64,000 nucleotides of DNA from Montanilutibacter psychrotolerans (GCF_003719825.1 NZ_RIBS01000005.1:186001-250000); one strand, 5' to 3'. Counted from the first letter of the stretch, positions 29,460-38,699 are shown. The notes: generated by a model from the letters alone, not told the origin. Program-made: numbers and translations.

Positions 29460-30905
29460 TCAGCCTTCCAGCTCGCTTTCGATGTTGCGGACCCATTGGG
29501 CCAGCTGGTCGAGCAGGGCGAGTTTTCCGGCATCGTCCCGATGCTGTTCGCGCACCGCCGCCAGCTCGGCAGCGAAGCTGGCGAACGTGTACTCCGACAG
29601 CCGACCTTCGCCCAGCAGCCGCTCGCGGCGGTACGCATTCCAACGGGTGCGTTCACCGGCATCCAGCGTGTGCGGCCAGTTGCGCGCACGGTAGCGGAAC
29701 AGCAACTCCGGCAGGCGCGCGTCGCGGAAATCGAACACGGCCTCGCGCAGCGCCTCGGGCTGGGTGCTGCGCACCTTGGCGAACAGCCGCTTGTCGCCGT
29801 CGCCGATGAATCCGTCGTACAACGAGGCGTCGACGTCGCTGGGCTGTCGCGGGTGCTCGGTGGCAAACACGCGGCGAACCTTCTCCACCAGCTCCGGCCC
29901 GGCGTCGCGGATGCGATCGGCGTTGCGTGCCACCTCGTCCGGATCGATGCGCAGCCGCGCGAAGTCCCGCTCGCGCAGGTGTTCCCAGGGGATCAGGGCC
30001 GGGCAACGATTGAGGTGCACTTCCTTGAGCGCGATGCGGGTTTCGCCCTGCGCCAGCCGCTCGGCCGGCACGTACAGGCGGTCGGCGATCGCAGCGGGCT
30101 CCAGCGTCAACAGCGGGCCCGGGTCCTGCGCCAGGTCGAACACGATCACCCGGCTGTCGATGCGCGGGTGGCGCGCCAGCGGCATGACCGGTGCCGCGCA
30201 CAGGCGCGTGGCCGGAAAGCGCTGCGAGACGTGCAGCACCGGCGTCATCGCGATGGTGTCGAGCAGGGTCGCCGCGTGGCGCTTGTCGCGCAGGCGCAGC
30301 GCGTAATTCCACAGTCGCGGTTGCGCGGTCTTGAGCTTGCGCGCCAGGCCGATCAGCGCGCGAACGTCGGAAAGCGCTTCGTGCGCATCGCCCTCGCGCA
30401 CGCCGTTGGCCAACGCCAGGTGCTCGAGCTTGAACGACGGCGCGCCGTCCTCGCGCAGCGGCCACTGGATGCCGTCGGGCCGGAGGGCATGCGCCAGGCG
30501 CAGCACGTCCAGCAGGTCCCAGCGTGAGTTGCCGCCGCGCCACTCGCGCTCGTAGGCGTCGTGGAAGTTCCGGAACAGCCCGTGCCGAACGAACTCGTCG
30601 TCGAAGCGCAGCGAGTTGTAGCCCAGGCTGCAGGTCTGCGGCCGCGCCATCTCGTCGAAGATCAGCGCGAACGCCTCGGCTTCGCCCATGCCGTCGCGCA
30701 GCGCCTGCTGCGGTGCGATGCCGGTGATCAGGGTGGCGGTGGGCGAGGGCAGCAGGTCGTCGGCGGGCTTGACGAAGATGCTGATCGGCTCGTCGATCTC
30801 GTTGAGGTCGGCGTCGGTGCGGATGGCGGCGAACTGGGCGATCCGCGTCGTGCGTGGATCGGCACCAAAGGTTTCCAGGTCGTAGAACAGAAAGCTTGCG
30901 GGCAT
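29460..30905 (-). CDS. sbcB: Exodeoxyribonuclease I
   Basis: A 3'-5' single-strand DNA exonuclease used in mismatch repair and recombination. The protein has 481 residues (E. coli 475). The DEDDh exonuclease core is visible: DLETFG near the N-terminus, GYNSLRFDDEF at about residue 94, and DAHEALSDVRALIGLA. The SH3-like and helical C-terminal regions follow. It starts three bases after the kmo stop, so it is translationally downstream of the kynurenine genes, an odd partner for a catabolic operon. A hairpin at 29436-29456 ends the unit. Confidence 0.93.
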   Translation of the reverse strand: MPASFLFYDLETFGADPRTTRIAQFAAIRTDADLNEIDEPISIFVKPADDLLPSPTATLITGIAPQQALRDGMGEAEAFALIFDEMARPQTCSLGYNSLRFDDEFVRHGLFRNFHDAYEREWRGGNSRWDLLDVLRLAHALRPDGIQWPLREDGAPSFKLEHLALANGVREGDAHEALSDVRALIGLARKLKTAQPRLWNYALRLRDKRHAATLLDTIAMTPVLHVSQRFPATRLCAAPVMPLARHPRIDSRVIVFDLAQDPGPLLTLEPAAIADRLYVPAERLAQGETRIALKEVHLNRCPALIPWEHLRERDFARLRIDPDEVARNADRIRDAGPELVEKVRRVFATEHPRQPSDVDASLYDGFIGDGDKRLFAKVRSTQPEALREAVFDFRDARLPELLFRYRARNWPHTLDAGERTRWNAYRRERLLGEGRLSEYTFASFAAELAAVREQHRDDAGKLALLDQLAQWVRNIESELEG

Positions 30906-30908
30906 GCG

Positions 30909-32309
30909 TCAGGCGTCCGCCGGCAGCGGCGACAGGCGCTCGCGCACCGCCGCATCCACCGCGTCCCAATCGAGCGTGTCGATCGACGCGTGGTCGCGCG
31001 TCAGCTCGACCAGCAACTCGCGCTGCCGGTTGCCGCGCTCGAACGCCACCGAGTACGGCATGCGGTGGAAGGTCACCATCGCGTAGCGCGGCATGAAGCG
31101 ATCGGGATGGCGCTGGGCCAGCCGCAGTTCGAGTGCGCGTTGCAGGAGGTAGTCGTCGTTGTCGACGCGATCGCGCATCTCGAGGTAGTTCTCCAGTGCC
31201 ATCGCCTGGATCGCCCGAGAGTCGGGCAGGCGCTGCGCCTGGAACGCGGCGAATGCGGCGGCGCGGTCAGCGCCCGAGTCGAGGTGCTCGGCCAATGCAA
31301 CGCAATCCTCGAACGCGCAGTTCATGCCCTGGCCGTGGAACGGCACCATCGCGTGCGCGGCATCGCCCAGCAGCACGGCGCGATCGTCCAGGTGCCACCG
31401 GTCCAGGTACAAGGTGGCCAGCAATCCCTTGGGATTGTGCTCGAAGTCGTGCTCCAGCCGGGGGATCAACGGCAAGGCGTCGGCGAAATCGCGCTCGAAC
31501 AGCGCCCGCGCCTGCTCGCCGTTGCGCACGGTGTCGAAGCCGGGCACGCCGGCCGCGGGATCGCCTTCGTTGGGCAGGAACAGCGTCACGGTGAAGGTGC
31601 GCTCGTCGTTGGGCAGCGCGATGCACATGTAACGCCCGCGCGGCCAGATGTGCAGCGCGTTGGGCTCGATGCTGAAGCCACCGTCGCTGGTGGGCGGAAT
31701 CTCCAGCTCCTTGTAGGAGTGGCCGAGGAAGTCGGTGCGTTCGCCCAGTTCGGACACCGCGTTCATCGCCGACCGCAGGGCCGAGCCCGCGCCGTCGGCT
31801 CCCACCAGGCTCTCGAAGGCGCTCTCGTGAAGGCTGCCGTCGCGGTCGTCCTCGAAGGCGACGGAGCGCCGGTCGAAGTCGACCGACGCCAGCCCACGGT
31901 GGAAGTGCAGGCGCGCGCCGGCCTGCTGCGCGATGTCGAGCAGGATCACATTGAGCTCGCCGCGATGCACCGACCAGATCACTTCGCTGTCGTCGCGGCC
32001 GTAACGCTGCAGGTCGGTGCGGCCGTCGAGAAAGTGCACCATGCGCCCGCGCATCATCACCGCCTGGGCCATCACCTCGTCGTCGCCGCCGGCCAGGCGC
32101 AGTGCGTGCAGGCCGCGTTCGGCCAATGCGAGGTTGATCGAACGCCCGCCCTGGAAGCCCTGGATGCGCGGGTCGCCGCGCTTTTCGTAGACGTCGACCT
32201 GCCAGCCACGTCGGGCGAGCAACGTCGCCAGCAGTGCGCCGGCCAGGCCGGCGCCGACAATGGTGATATGGCGTTCGCCGCCGGGCGTGGAGTGCTGCTG
32301 GCTGCTCAA
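30909..32309 (-). CDS. kmo: Kynurenine 3-monooxygenase
   Basis: FAD/NADPH enzyme hydroxylating L-kynurenine to 3-hydroxykynurenine. The N-terminal FAD fold GAGLAGALLATLLARR is followed by RSINLALAERG, a family signature, then GADGAGSALR and the FAD-pyrophosphate motif GDAAHAMVPFHGQGMN. The protein has 466 residues if it starts at the TTG at 32309 (MSSQQHSTPGG), which gives the expected family start. No ATG or GTG lies between this codon and the FAD motif, and the only ATG upstream (32381) adds 24 unconserved residues. The C-terminal membrane-targeting helix of animal enzymes is absent, as is usual in bacteria. Confidence 0.92.
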   Translation of the reverse strand: MSSQQHSTPGGERHITIVGAGLAGALLATLLARRGWQVDVYEKRGDPRIQGFQGGRSINLALAERGLHALRLAGGDDEVMAQAVMMRGRMVHFLDGRTDLQRYGRDDSEVIWSVHRGELNVILLDIAQQAGARLHFHRGLASVDFDRRSVAFEDDRDGSLHESAFESLVGADGAGSALRSAMNAVSELGERTDFLGHSYKELEIPPTSDGGFSIEPNALHIWPRGRYMCIALPNDERTFTVTLFLPNEGDPAAGVPGFDTVRNGEQARALFERDFADALPLIPRLEHDFEHNPKGLLATLYLDRWHLDDRAVLLGDAAHAMVPFHGQGMNCAFEDCVALAEHLDSGADRAAAFAAFQAQRLPDSRAIQAMALENYLEMRDRVDNDDYLLQRALELRLAQRHPDRFMPRYAMVTFHRMPYSVAFERGNRQRELLVELTRDHASIDTLDWDAVDAAVRERLSPLPADA

Positions 32310-32398
32310 GGTTTCGGCCCTTGCTCGTGCGTCCCGCCGATGCGGGAATGCGGTGTCGTCGTAGTTACCACGCCATGCCACGCGGGGCGAGCCGCGTG

Positions 32399-33718
32399 TC
32401 AGCCCAGTTCACGCCACACCTCGACTTCGCGGACGAAACGCAGCACGTCGGCGTGGGTGTTGTAGAGCGGGGCGGGCGAGATGCGGATCACGTCGGGCTC
32501 GCGCCAGTCGCCCAGCACGCCGTTGGCCGCCAGGTGGTCGAACAGCGCGCGACCTGCCTCGCGTCCGCGCAACCCGCGCCCGCCGATCACGCGCAGTGAC
32601 AACTGGCAGCCGCGGCGCTCTGGCTCGACGGGCGTCAGGATCTCCAGCGTCTCGGCCAGTCGTAGCCGGATCAACGCTTCCAGGTAGCCGGTCAGGCGCA
32701 GCGACTTGCCGCGTAGCGCCGGCATGCCGACCTCTTCGAACAGATCCAGCGAGGCGCGCAGCGGCGCCAGCCCGAGAATCGGCGGGTTACTGAGCTGCCA
32801 CCCCTCGGCGCCCGGCGAGGGCACGAACTGGGGCCCCATCTTGAAGCGCGTCGCCGCCTCGTGGCCCCACCAGCCGGCGAAGCGGGGCAGATCCGCCTGC
32901 GCGTGGCGCTCATGCACGAAGCAGCCGGCAACGGCGCCCGGGCCGGAGTTCAGGTACTTGTAGTGGCACCACACCGCGAAATCGACGTTGCTGTCGTGCA
33001 GGGCCAGCTCCAGGTTGCCCACGCCGTGCGCGAGATCGAAACCGCACGCGGCGCCCTGCGCATGCGCGAGCGCGGTGATGGCCTTGATATCGAACGCCTG
33101 GCCGGTGCGGTACTGCACGCCGGGCCACAGCACCAGCGCCAGGCGCGGGCCGTGCTCGGCGATCGCACGTTCGATGGCGCCCATCGAGAAGCGGCCGCCG
33201 GGTTCGTCGGGTTCGATCTCGATCAGGTCGGTCGCGGGGTCGAAACCGTGGAAGGCGACCTGCGACGCAACCGCGTGGCGGTCCGACGGAAACGCGCCGG
33301 CCTCGATCAGGATGGCCGGGCGCTCGCGCGTGGGCCGATAGAAGCTGACCATCATCAGGTGCAGGTTGGCTGTCAGCGAGTTCATCGCCACCACTTCGAC
33401 CGGCTTGGCACCCACCAGTCGAGCCAGTGGCTCGCGCACCAGCTCGTGGTAGCTCATCCATTGCGCGTCGCCGCTGAAATGGCCTTCGACGGCCTCGTGC
33501 TCCCACTTGCCGAGCACCACTTCGATGTGGGCGCGTGCGCCGCGCGGCTGCAGGCCCAGGGAGTTGCCGACGAAGTAGGCCATCTCGCGGCCGCCGTGCT
33601 GCGGAATCAGAAAGCGATCGCGCAGGGTCGGCAACGGGTCGGCGGCATCGAGGGCGAGGGCGTGCTGTTCGGAATACAGGTCGGTCACGTGTTGCGGGTC
33701 CTTGGCATCGTCCGGCAT
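32399..33718 (-). CDS. kynU: Kynureninase
   Basis: PLP hydrolase cutting 3-hydroxykynurenine (and kynurenine) to 3-hydroxyanthranilate (or anthranilate) and alanine. The protein has 439 residues. Motifs: YFVGNSLGLQPRGA near the start, DLAHGVGNLELAL, and the PLP lysine in WCHYKYLNSGPGAVAG. It lies between ACMSD and kmo on the same strand, with spacing of about 63 and 90 bases. With kmo present the flow is towards 3-hydroxyanthranilate, the substrate of the dioxygenase at 39497-40027. The extended N-terminus (DDAKDPQHVTDLYS) is modestly longer than usual. Confidence 0.94.
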   Translation of the reverse strand: MPDDAKDPQHVTDLYSEQHALALDAADPLPTLRDRFLIPQHGGREMAYFVGNSLGLQPRGARAHIEVVLGKWEHEAVEGHFSGDAQWMSYHELVREPLARLVGAKPVEVVAMNSLTANLHLMMVSFYRPTRERPAILIEAGAFPSDRHAVASQVAFHGFDPATDLIEIEPDEPGGRFSMGAIERAIAEHGPRLALVLWPGVQYRTGQAFDIKAITALAHAQGAACGFDLAHGVGNLELALHDSNVDFAVWCHYKYLNSGPGAVAGCFVHERHAQADLPRFAGWWGHEAATRFKMGPQFVPSPGAEGWQLSNPPILGLAPLRASLDLFEEVGMPALRGKSLRLTGYLEALIRLRLAETLEILTPVEPERRGCQLSLRVIGGRGLRGREAGRALFDHLAANGVLGDWREPDVIRISPAPLYNTHADVLRFVREVEVWRELG

Positions 33719-33781
33719 GGCCGGGTGGGGCGAGTGTGGTGGCGGGCGGTCTGGGCGAGCGGTGCGGCCGCGTACCGGGCG

Positions 33782-34792
33782 CTAGGCGAAGCGTGCCTTC
33801 GACAGCCCCAGCCATTCCAGCGCGGTGCCATGGTAGAGGCGTGCCTGCTCGGCGGCGTCCAGACCGAGCGAGGCAATGCCGGCCCCCGGTGTCTGCTCGC
33901 CCAGCGGGAACGGGTAGTCGGTGCCCAGCATCACCCGCGATACGCCGCAGGTGTCGAGCAGGTAACGCAGCGCACGGTCGTCGGCCACCCAGGAATCGAA
34001 GTACAGGCGGTCCAGGTACTCGCGCGGATTGCGCGGGTTGTCGGTGGCCACCAGGTCCGGGCGCATGTTGAAACCGTGCTCGATGCGGCCGATGGTGTAG
34101 GGGAAGCTGCCGCCGCCGTGGGCCATGCAGATCTTCAGCTTGGGCAGGCGTTCGAGCACGCCGCCAAACACCAGGCAACAGGCCGCGCGCGATTGCTCGG
34201 CCGGCATGCCGACCAGCCACGGCAGCCAGTACTTGGGCATCGACGCCGTACCCATCATGTCCCAGGGGTGCACCAGGACGGCCGCGCCCAGCTCGCTGGC
34301 CGCCTCGAAGAACTCGAACAGCTCCGGCGCGTCCAGGTTCCAGTCGTTGACGTGGCTGCCGATCTGCACGCCTTGCAGGCCGAGCTGGTCCATGCAGCGC
34401 TCGAGCTCCTGCACCGCCAGACGAGGCGACTGCAGTGGCACCGTGCCGATACCAGCGTAGTGCCGCGGGAAGTCCCGGCAAGCCTGCGCCATGTGGTCGT
34501 TGAGCGCCTGGTGCAGTTCCAGCGCGTGCTGCGCCTTGGCCCAGTAGCTGAACATCACCGGCACGGTGCTGATGACCTGCACCTGCACGCCAAACCGGGC
34601 GTAGTCGTCGATGCGCTCCTGTTCGTCCCAGGTCTTGGACCAGATCTCCCGGAAGAACTTGCCGTCCTTGTAGATCCGGTGCCGCCCGTCCTCGGTGTGG
34701 TGGATCACCGGGAAGCGGTTGTCCCCGTACTTGCGTGCGAGGTCCGGCCAGTCGCGCGGCAGGTAATGGGCATGGATGTCGATCTTGAGCAT
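33782..34792 (-). CDS. 2-amino-3-carboxymuconate-6-semialdehyde decarboxylase (ACMSD)
   Basis: Zinc amidohydrolase-fold decarboxylase that diverts the ring-cleavage product of 3-hydroxyanthranilate away from quinolinate/NAD towards 2-aminomuconate. The protein has 336 residues, the exact family size. Metal ligands are visible: HxH in DIHAHYLP, the histidine of LVHPWDMMG and the aspartate of LGTDYPFPLG. MAHGGGSFPYTIGR is also typical. The ATG at 34792 opens MLKIDIHAHY. It is the first gene of the block kynU-kmo-sbcB downstream of it, and supplies the step after the dioxygenase encoded 5 kb away. Confidence 0.93.
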   Translation of the reverse strand: MLKIDIHAHYLPRDWPDLARKYGDNRFPVIHHTEDGRHRIYKDGKFFREIWSKTWDEQERIDDYARFGVQVQVISTVPVMFSYWAKAQHALELHQALNDHMAQACRDFPRHYAGIGTVPLQSPRLAVQELERCMDQLGLQGVQIGSHVNDWNLDAPELFEFFEAASELGAAVLVHPWDMMGTASMPKYWLPWLVGMPAEQSRAACCLVFGGVLERLPKLKICMAHGGGSFPYTIGRIEHGFNMRPDLVATDNPRNPREYLDRLYFDSWVADDRALRYLLDTCGVSRVMLGTDYPFPLGEQTPGAGIASLGLDAAEQARLYHGTALEWLGLSKARFA

Positions 34793-35095
34793 GGGCCCGA
34801 GTTTACGGCCTTGGGTGCGCATGCGGATCGTCGGGCTGCCCGTGCCGTCCGGGCCGTCGCGCGACCCGCCCGAGACCACTGGTTCGACATTCCGCTGGCC
34901 GGCCGCCGCCATGGCGTTGGGCGTGCGGCCTCCGGCGCACGTGTTCGCCGCGGTGGTGGTGGGTACCCGGCGGTTGGTTCAAACTCGATGGACGTTCGGG
35001 CGGGTCGGCAGGGCGACGCCAGCGACGATGGCGTGCTGGTGCGAAGGCGTGCTCGTGCGAAAGCCGCGAGGGGACAAACCCAGGTGCCAGCGCCA
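34793..35095. other. Divergent intergenic region, nothing recognised
   Basis: 303 bases between ACMSD (minus) and a small secreted protein gene (plus). It presumably holds both promoters; no clear element was identified. Confidence 0.45.
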
Positions 35096-35518
35096 ATGAA
35101 GCTCGTCATGCTGCTGCTGTTGCTGCCCGTGACTGCGATGACGGCGGCCTTGGGTGCACCACTGGACCCGGCACTGGACCCGGTCAGCCGTCCGGCTCCC
35201 GCCGATTCCCCATCAGCGTCGGAAGGGTCGGGGATTCGCCCGCCCGCCCACGATGCCTGCGAGGTGCCGGGCAAGGCGATCCAGTGGCAGGTGGACTACT
35301 GCCTTTTCCGTTCGGAAACGGACGATGTGATTGCGGCGCAGCCGTGCATGGACCGCGAGGGCACGCGCCGTTTCAGCAGTGAGTGCGCTCGCAAGCGCCA
35401 TTACAAACACCGCTTGTGCGAACTCCAGGTCGGCGCTGGCGTCCGCGAAGGCTCGATCGAGCAGTGCGTGCGGGACCCGGAATTTTCCGGCAGAGCCGTT
35501 CGCAACGACGGTGTGTGA
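35096..35518 (+). CDS. Small secreted cysteine-containing protein
   Basis: A 140-residue protein with a clear signal peptide (MKLVMLLLLLPVTAMTAALG, cut about residue 20). A Pro/Ala/Ser linker leads to a folded part with six cysteines (CEVPG, YCLFR, PCMDR, ECARK, LCELQ, QCVRD), which could form three disulfide bonds in the periplasm. There are no catalytic motifs and I do not recognise the family. It is the first gene of the plus-strand accessory block that splits the kynurenine pathway genes. Confidence 0.6.
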   Translation: MKLVMLLLLLPVTAMTAALGAPLDPALDPVSRPAPADSPSASEGSGIRPPAHDACEVPGKAIQWQVDYCLFRSETDDVIAAQPCMDREGTRRFSSECARKRHYKHRLCELQVGAGVREGSIEQCVRDPEFSGRAVRNDGV

Positions 35519-35790
35519 CGTAAGCGCGCGTGGCGATGGTCCGAGGCCGATCGCGTCGACAACACCTGGCACCACGCTGCCCACCCGACACCGCGCGCCC
35601 AGACCGCAGCGCCTCGTGACGCGGGTTGTTTTTCGCGAGTCCGTCACCTAGCATTTTGCCCGCGACCCAGTCATCGATCGCCGTAAGCGTTCACGTCAAC
35701 CAACGCGCCAACCCTCCCGGTACTGCCGGGGCGGTGTCTCACGCTGCATGTGAGAAGGCGCCTTGCGAGACCGGATTACGGAGATTCAAG
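35519..35790. other. Intergenic with terminator-like palindromes
   Basis: 272 bases without a credible gene, containing several short GC-rich inverted repeats. The end carries the ribosome-binding region (GGAGATTC) of the DUF2798 gene. Confidence 0.4.
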
Positions 35791-36066
35791 ATGAAGAATG
35801 TTTCAAGGCACACGTCGCGCACCTTCCTGGGGCTACCCAAACTTCCCGCGCGCTACGCATCGCTGGTGGTGCCGTTGCTGCTGTCGGTGTTCATGACCTG
35901 CATCGTGTCCCTCATCAGCACCTTCAAAGGCATTGGTGCCGACCCGCACTTCATGCGGGTGTGGTTGGGGGCCTGGTTGATTTCCTGGGCCGTCGCGTTT
36001 CCGACGTTGCTGCTGGTGCTGCCCGTCGTACGCAAGGTCACTGCCGCGCTCGTCGAGATGACCTAG
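35791..36066 (+). CDS. DUF2798 membrane protein
   Basis: A 91-residue protein with two transmembrane helices (about 24-46 and 57-80), matching the small DUF2798 family by length and by the pattern RYASLVVPLLLSVFMTCIVS, then WLGAWLISWAVAFPTLLLVLPVVRK. The function is unknown. GGAG lies 8-10 bases before the ATG. The next 380 bases hold no intact gene. Confidence 0.72.
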   Translation: MKNVSRHTSRTFLGLPKLPARYASLVVPLLLSVFMTCIVSLISTFKGIGADPHFMRVWLGAWLISWAVAFPTLLLVLPVVRKVTAALVEMT

Positions 36067-36181
36067 CGAGGCAACACGCCGGGCGGCGTTGCCGCTCGGC
36101 TGGTTTTCGAAGAGCGTGCAGGGCCGATCCGCCAGCCCGCGCTGCCTGCTGGCGGGCGTGTCAGCCCGCGACGCGTTGTGA

Positions 36182-36328
36182 ATCGTCCTGGGCTGCGCGG
36201 TGTTGGGCACGCTGGTGTTCTCGACCGCGCCGGAGCGGCGGACGTACCGCTCGCTGCGCCGCGTGTTCGACGGTACGCTTGCGCTGACGTTCGGCGCTGC
36301 GCCGTTGTCCAGGGCGCCGACTGCCTGA
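36182..36328 (+). pseudogene. Possible remnant of a LysE/RhtB-type exporter C-terminus
   Basis: The frame after a TGA at 36179 reads IVLGCAVLGTLVFSTAPERR, then SLRRVFDGTLALTFGA and a stop. The hydrophobic stretch, basic turn and RVFDGTLALTFGA resemble the last helix of LysE/RhtB amino-acid exporters. There is no start codon context and no upstream coding sequence in the same frame, so if the resemblance is real this is a fragment. The remaining bases of 36067-36446 hold nothing else recognised. Confidence 0.3.
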
Positions 36329-36446
36329 CGGCGACCAAGGGGCAGTCGGTCGCCACCGAGCGCTCCGGATGCACGCCGACCTCGCGGGATTCAGGAAGAA
36401 CGCTTCAGCAGCAATGCTTTGGTAGGAACGCTTCACGAGGAGCACC

Positions 36447-36836
36447 ATGACGATCTGTCTCGATCACCTCATCGTGCCGTCCCACGACAAGGCCGCGTCG
36501 GCGAAGCGACTGGCGGACATCCTGGGCGTGCCGTGGTCCGAACACGGTGTCGGCCCGTTCTGCCCGGTGTACGTGAACGACGGGCTGACGCTGGATTTCG
36601 ACGAAACCAGCGAACCGTTTCCGACGCAGCACTACTGCTTCCGTGTCGCACCGGACGAGTTCGACGCCATCCTGGCCAGGATCCGGGCGGCCGGCATCGC
36701 GTACCGCAGCACACCGCTCGGGCCCACCGACATGCAGGTCAACACGCATCACGGCGGCACCATCGTGTACTGGAACGAGCCGCCGGGCCACGTCTGGGAG
36801 TTGCTGACCGTCAGCTATGCACGCCAGCCGGCGTGA
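36447..36836 (+). CDS. VOC superfamily protein (glyoxalase/dioxygenase fold)
   Basis: A 129-residue single-chain vicinal-oxygen-chelate protein. Two beta-alpha-beta-beta-beta repeats are recognisable, with metal-ligand candidates His7 (LDHLIV), a histidine in TQHYCFRV and the glutamate of HVWELLTV. Such proteins include glyoxalases, ring-cleaving dioxygenases and antibiotic-binding proteins; the short length fits the small glyoxalase/bleomycin-resistance group. The substrate is unknown. GAGG (GCTTCACGAGGAGC) lies 7-10 bases before the ATG. Confidence 0.8.
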   Translation: MTICLDHLIVPSHDKAASAKRLADILGVPWSEHGVGPFCPVYVNDGLTLDFDETSEPFPTQHYCFRVAPDEFDAILARIRAAGIAYRSTPLGPTDMQVNTHHGGTIVYWNEPPGHVWELLTVSYARQPA

Positions 36837-36923
36837 TCGCTGATGATTGCGATTGGCGTCGCCCTCGGGGTGTGCGCCGGAACCCCGACTTCCTCATCCC
36901 GTCCACCCCGGGGATTGGCACCC

Positions 36924-37385
36924 ATGACCACCCTCGTAACCGCCGCCGAATTGGCGGAACTGGCAGAGCAGATTCACCTGGCCATCCAGGAGCGCGGCGG
37001 GGAGCGTCCACCGCTTGACGTCGAGTTCGTTTCCCTGGCCGGGTACTTCAGCGTGGAAGTCACCAAGGGCGGTTTCGCGCAGCTGCTCTACAACCTCCAG
37101 GGCGAGTACCTGGGGGAGATCGAGCAGATGCTGGTCGCGGCACCTGCGCCGGTCGCGCACGCGCACTACGCGCAGGCGATCCGCGCGTGCCTGGACGTCA
37201 CCGAGGATTACCAGGCATTCCTGGCCAGCGACTACCTCGAGCCCAACGCCCTGAGGGACACGCTGCACGGCATCTCGGTGGCGTACTTCAGCACCCGGGT
37301 GGAGTTCCTGTCGGAAATGCAGGACTTCATCCAGCGCACCCTCGGCGCGGTACACGAATGGGTGCAGGCGCCTGCCGATTCCTGA
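36924..37385 (+). CDS. DMP19-like / DUF4375 protein
   Basis: A 153-residue acidic, helical protein. The stretch VTKGGFAQLLYNLQGEYL followed by APVAHAHYAQAIRACLD and ISVAYFSTRVEFL fits the DUF4375/DMP19 pattern (NGGF-x-Q motif, helical bundle). DMP19 of Neisseria mimics DNA and blocks the NHTF repressor; that role cannot be assumed here. The start is placed at the ATG opening MTTLVTAAELAELAEQ. It sits among unrelated small genes. Confidence 0.5.
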   Translation: MTTLVTAAELAELAEQIHLAIQERGGERPPLDVEFVSLAGYFSVEVTKGGFAQLLYNLQGEYLGEIEQMLVAAPAPVAHAHYAQAIRACLDVTEDYQAFLASDYLEPNALRDTLHGISVAYFSTRVEFLSEMQDFIQRTLGAVHEWVQAPADS

Positions 37386-37526
37386 CGTCTCGACGCGGCG
37401 AATTCCGCTTGTGCCCCGATGCACGGCCATTGAAACTGCATCCACGAGTGCAGGGCGGCCAGCCGCGTCCCGCCATCAAACGGCGCGCAGCACATCCCCG
37501 CAGCACATCACCGCAGCAACGGACCC

Positions 37527-37964
37527 ATGCACATGTTGATCCACGGCAAGTGCCATTGCGGAAACATTGCCTTCTCGCTGGACTGGCAGCCCGATCCGCT
37601 GGAGATTCCGGCCCGTGCCTGCGATTGCTCGTTCTGCACGAAGCACGGCGGTGTCTGGACATCGCACCCCAGCGGCGCCCTGCAAGTGCGGGTGCAGGAA
37701 CCATCGCTGGTGTCGAGATACGCCTTCGGCACCGGTACCGCCGACTTCCACGCCTGCGCACGCTGCGGCGTAGTGCCCGTCGTCACCAGCCTGATCGACG
37801 GGCATCTGTACGCCGTGGTCAGCGTCAACGCGTTCGAGGACGTGGATCCGTCGATGATCCGCCATGCCTCGGCGACCTTCGGCGACGAAAAAACCCAGTC
37901 GCGGCTCGATCGGCGAACGCGCAACTGGATCGCCAACGTCGCGTATGTGGAGGGTGGGGCCTGA
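37527..37964 (+). CDS. GFA-family zinc protein
   Basis: A 145-residue protein of the glutathione-dependent formaldehyde-activating (GFA) fold. Zinc ligands are visible: GKCHCGNIAF (CxC), CDCSFCTKHGG and, further on, ACARCGVVP. Most family members are not proven to act on formaldehyde. The ATG at 37527 is used; a second methionine two codons later is equally possible. It is flanked by the DMP19-like and cupin genes on the same strand but with gaps of 140-300 bases. Confidence 0.82.
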   Translation: MHMLIHGKCHCGNIAFSLDWQPDPLEIPARACDCSFCTKHGGVWTSHPSGALQVRVQEPSLVSRYAFGTGTADFHACARCGVVPVVTSLIDGHLYAVVSVNAFEDVDPSMIRHASATFGDEKTQSRLDRRTRNWIANVAYVEGGA

Positions 37965-38270
37965 ACTTCGACGGGGCGATGTCGCCATGGCGATGTCGCT
38001 ATCGTGTTCGAGGCCGTTCCGCCCGCTGCATTGCCCGCGATTGCGTCGTTGCTGGCCGTGACGGCAGGGCGGCGGCCCCGCGGTGCCGAACCTGCGAAAC
38101 TCAGGTTGTCCGAGCCGGCGATCGAAGCCATCTGGCCGATGCGACTGCTGGCGGTACTTCTGGAGCAACCGCAATACGCGGTTCGTGCGGTATGACTGGG
38201 CAACTGAGCGCGGCGCCAGGGCAGACCGGAACGGCCCAATCCGAATCGTGTTTCGACCGTGGAGAAAGAC
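37965..38270. other. Intergenic, no convincing gene
   Basis: 306 bases. A 63-codon GTG-initiated frame (38004-38195) lacks a ribosome-binding site and any recognised motif, and is not called. GGAG at 38261 serves the cupin gene. Confidence 0.4.
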
Positions 38271-38699
38271 ATGAGTGATCCCACCGACTACCCGTATGCC
38301 ACGCACTTGGACGTGGCGTTCCCCGCGCTCGAGATGGTGGACGTGCCCGCGTTGGTGAAGGCGTGCACGGATCGCTGGTACAACCAGACGTTGTGCAAGG
38401 TCAACGACTCGGTGGTGCGTCTTGGCGTGATGCAGGGCGAATACCATTGGCACAAACACGATTACGATGACGAGTTCTTCTTCGTGCTCGATGGTCACTT
38501 CATCATCGACCTGGAAGGGCGCACCATCGACCTGCAACGGCATGAAGGCTTCGTGGTTCCCAGGGGCATCGTCCATCGGACGCGTGCGCCGGACCGGGCA
38601 GTGATCCTCATGGTGGAAACCGCGGCCATCATCCCTACCGGCGATCCGCCAGGCGACCCAGCAGGCGATCCGACGGGGCATCCGACAGGCGATCGCTGA
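38271..38699 (+). CDS. Cupin-domain protein
   Basis: A 142-residue single-cupin protein. Motif 1 is seen as GEYHWHKHDYDDEFFFVLDG (His, His, Glu metal ligands) and motif 2 as PRGIVHRTRAP (His), so it probably binds a metal. The C-terminal tail is a run of PxGDP units (GDPPGDPAGDPTGHPTGDR) encoded by near-identical 12-base repeats, beyond the cupin fold. The ATG at 38271 has GGAG 7-10 bases upstream. The substrate is unknown. Confidence 0.8.
   Translation: MSDPTDYPYATHLDVAFPALEMVDVPALVKACTDRWYNQTLCKVNDSVVRLGVMQGEYHWHKHDYDDEFFFVLDGHFIIDLEGRTIDLQRHEGFVVPRGIVHRTRAPDRAVILMVETAAIIPTGDPPGDPAGDPTGHPTGDR

Noticed and set aside
38004-38195. A 63-codon GTG frame between the GFA and cupin genes
   Set aside because: No ribosome-binding site and no recognisable motif; too weak to call.
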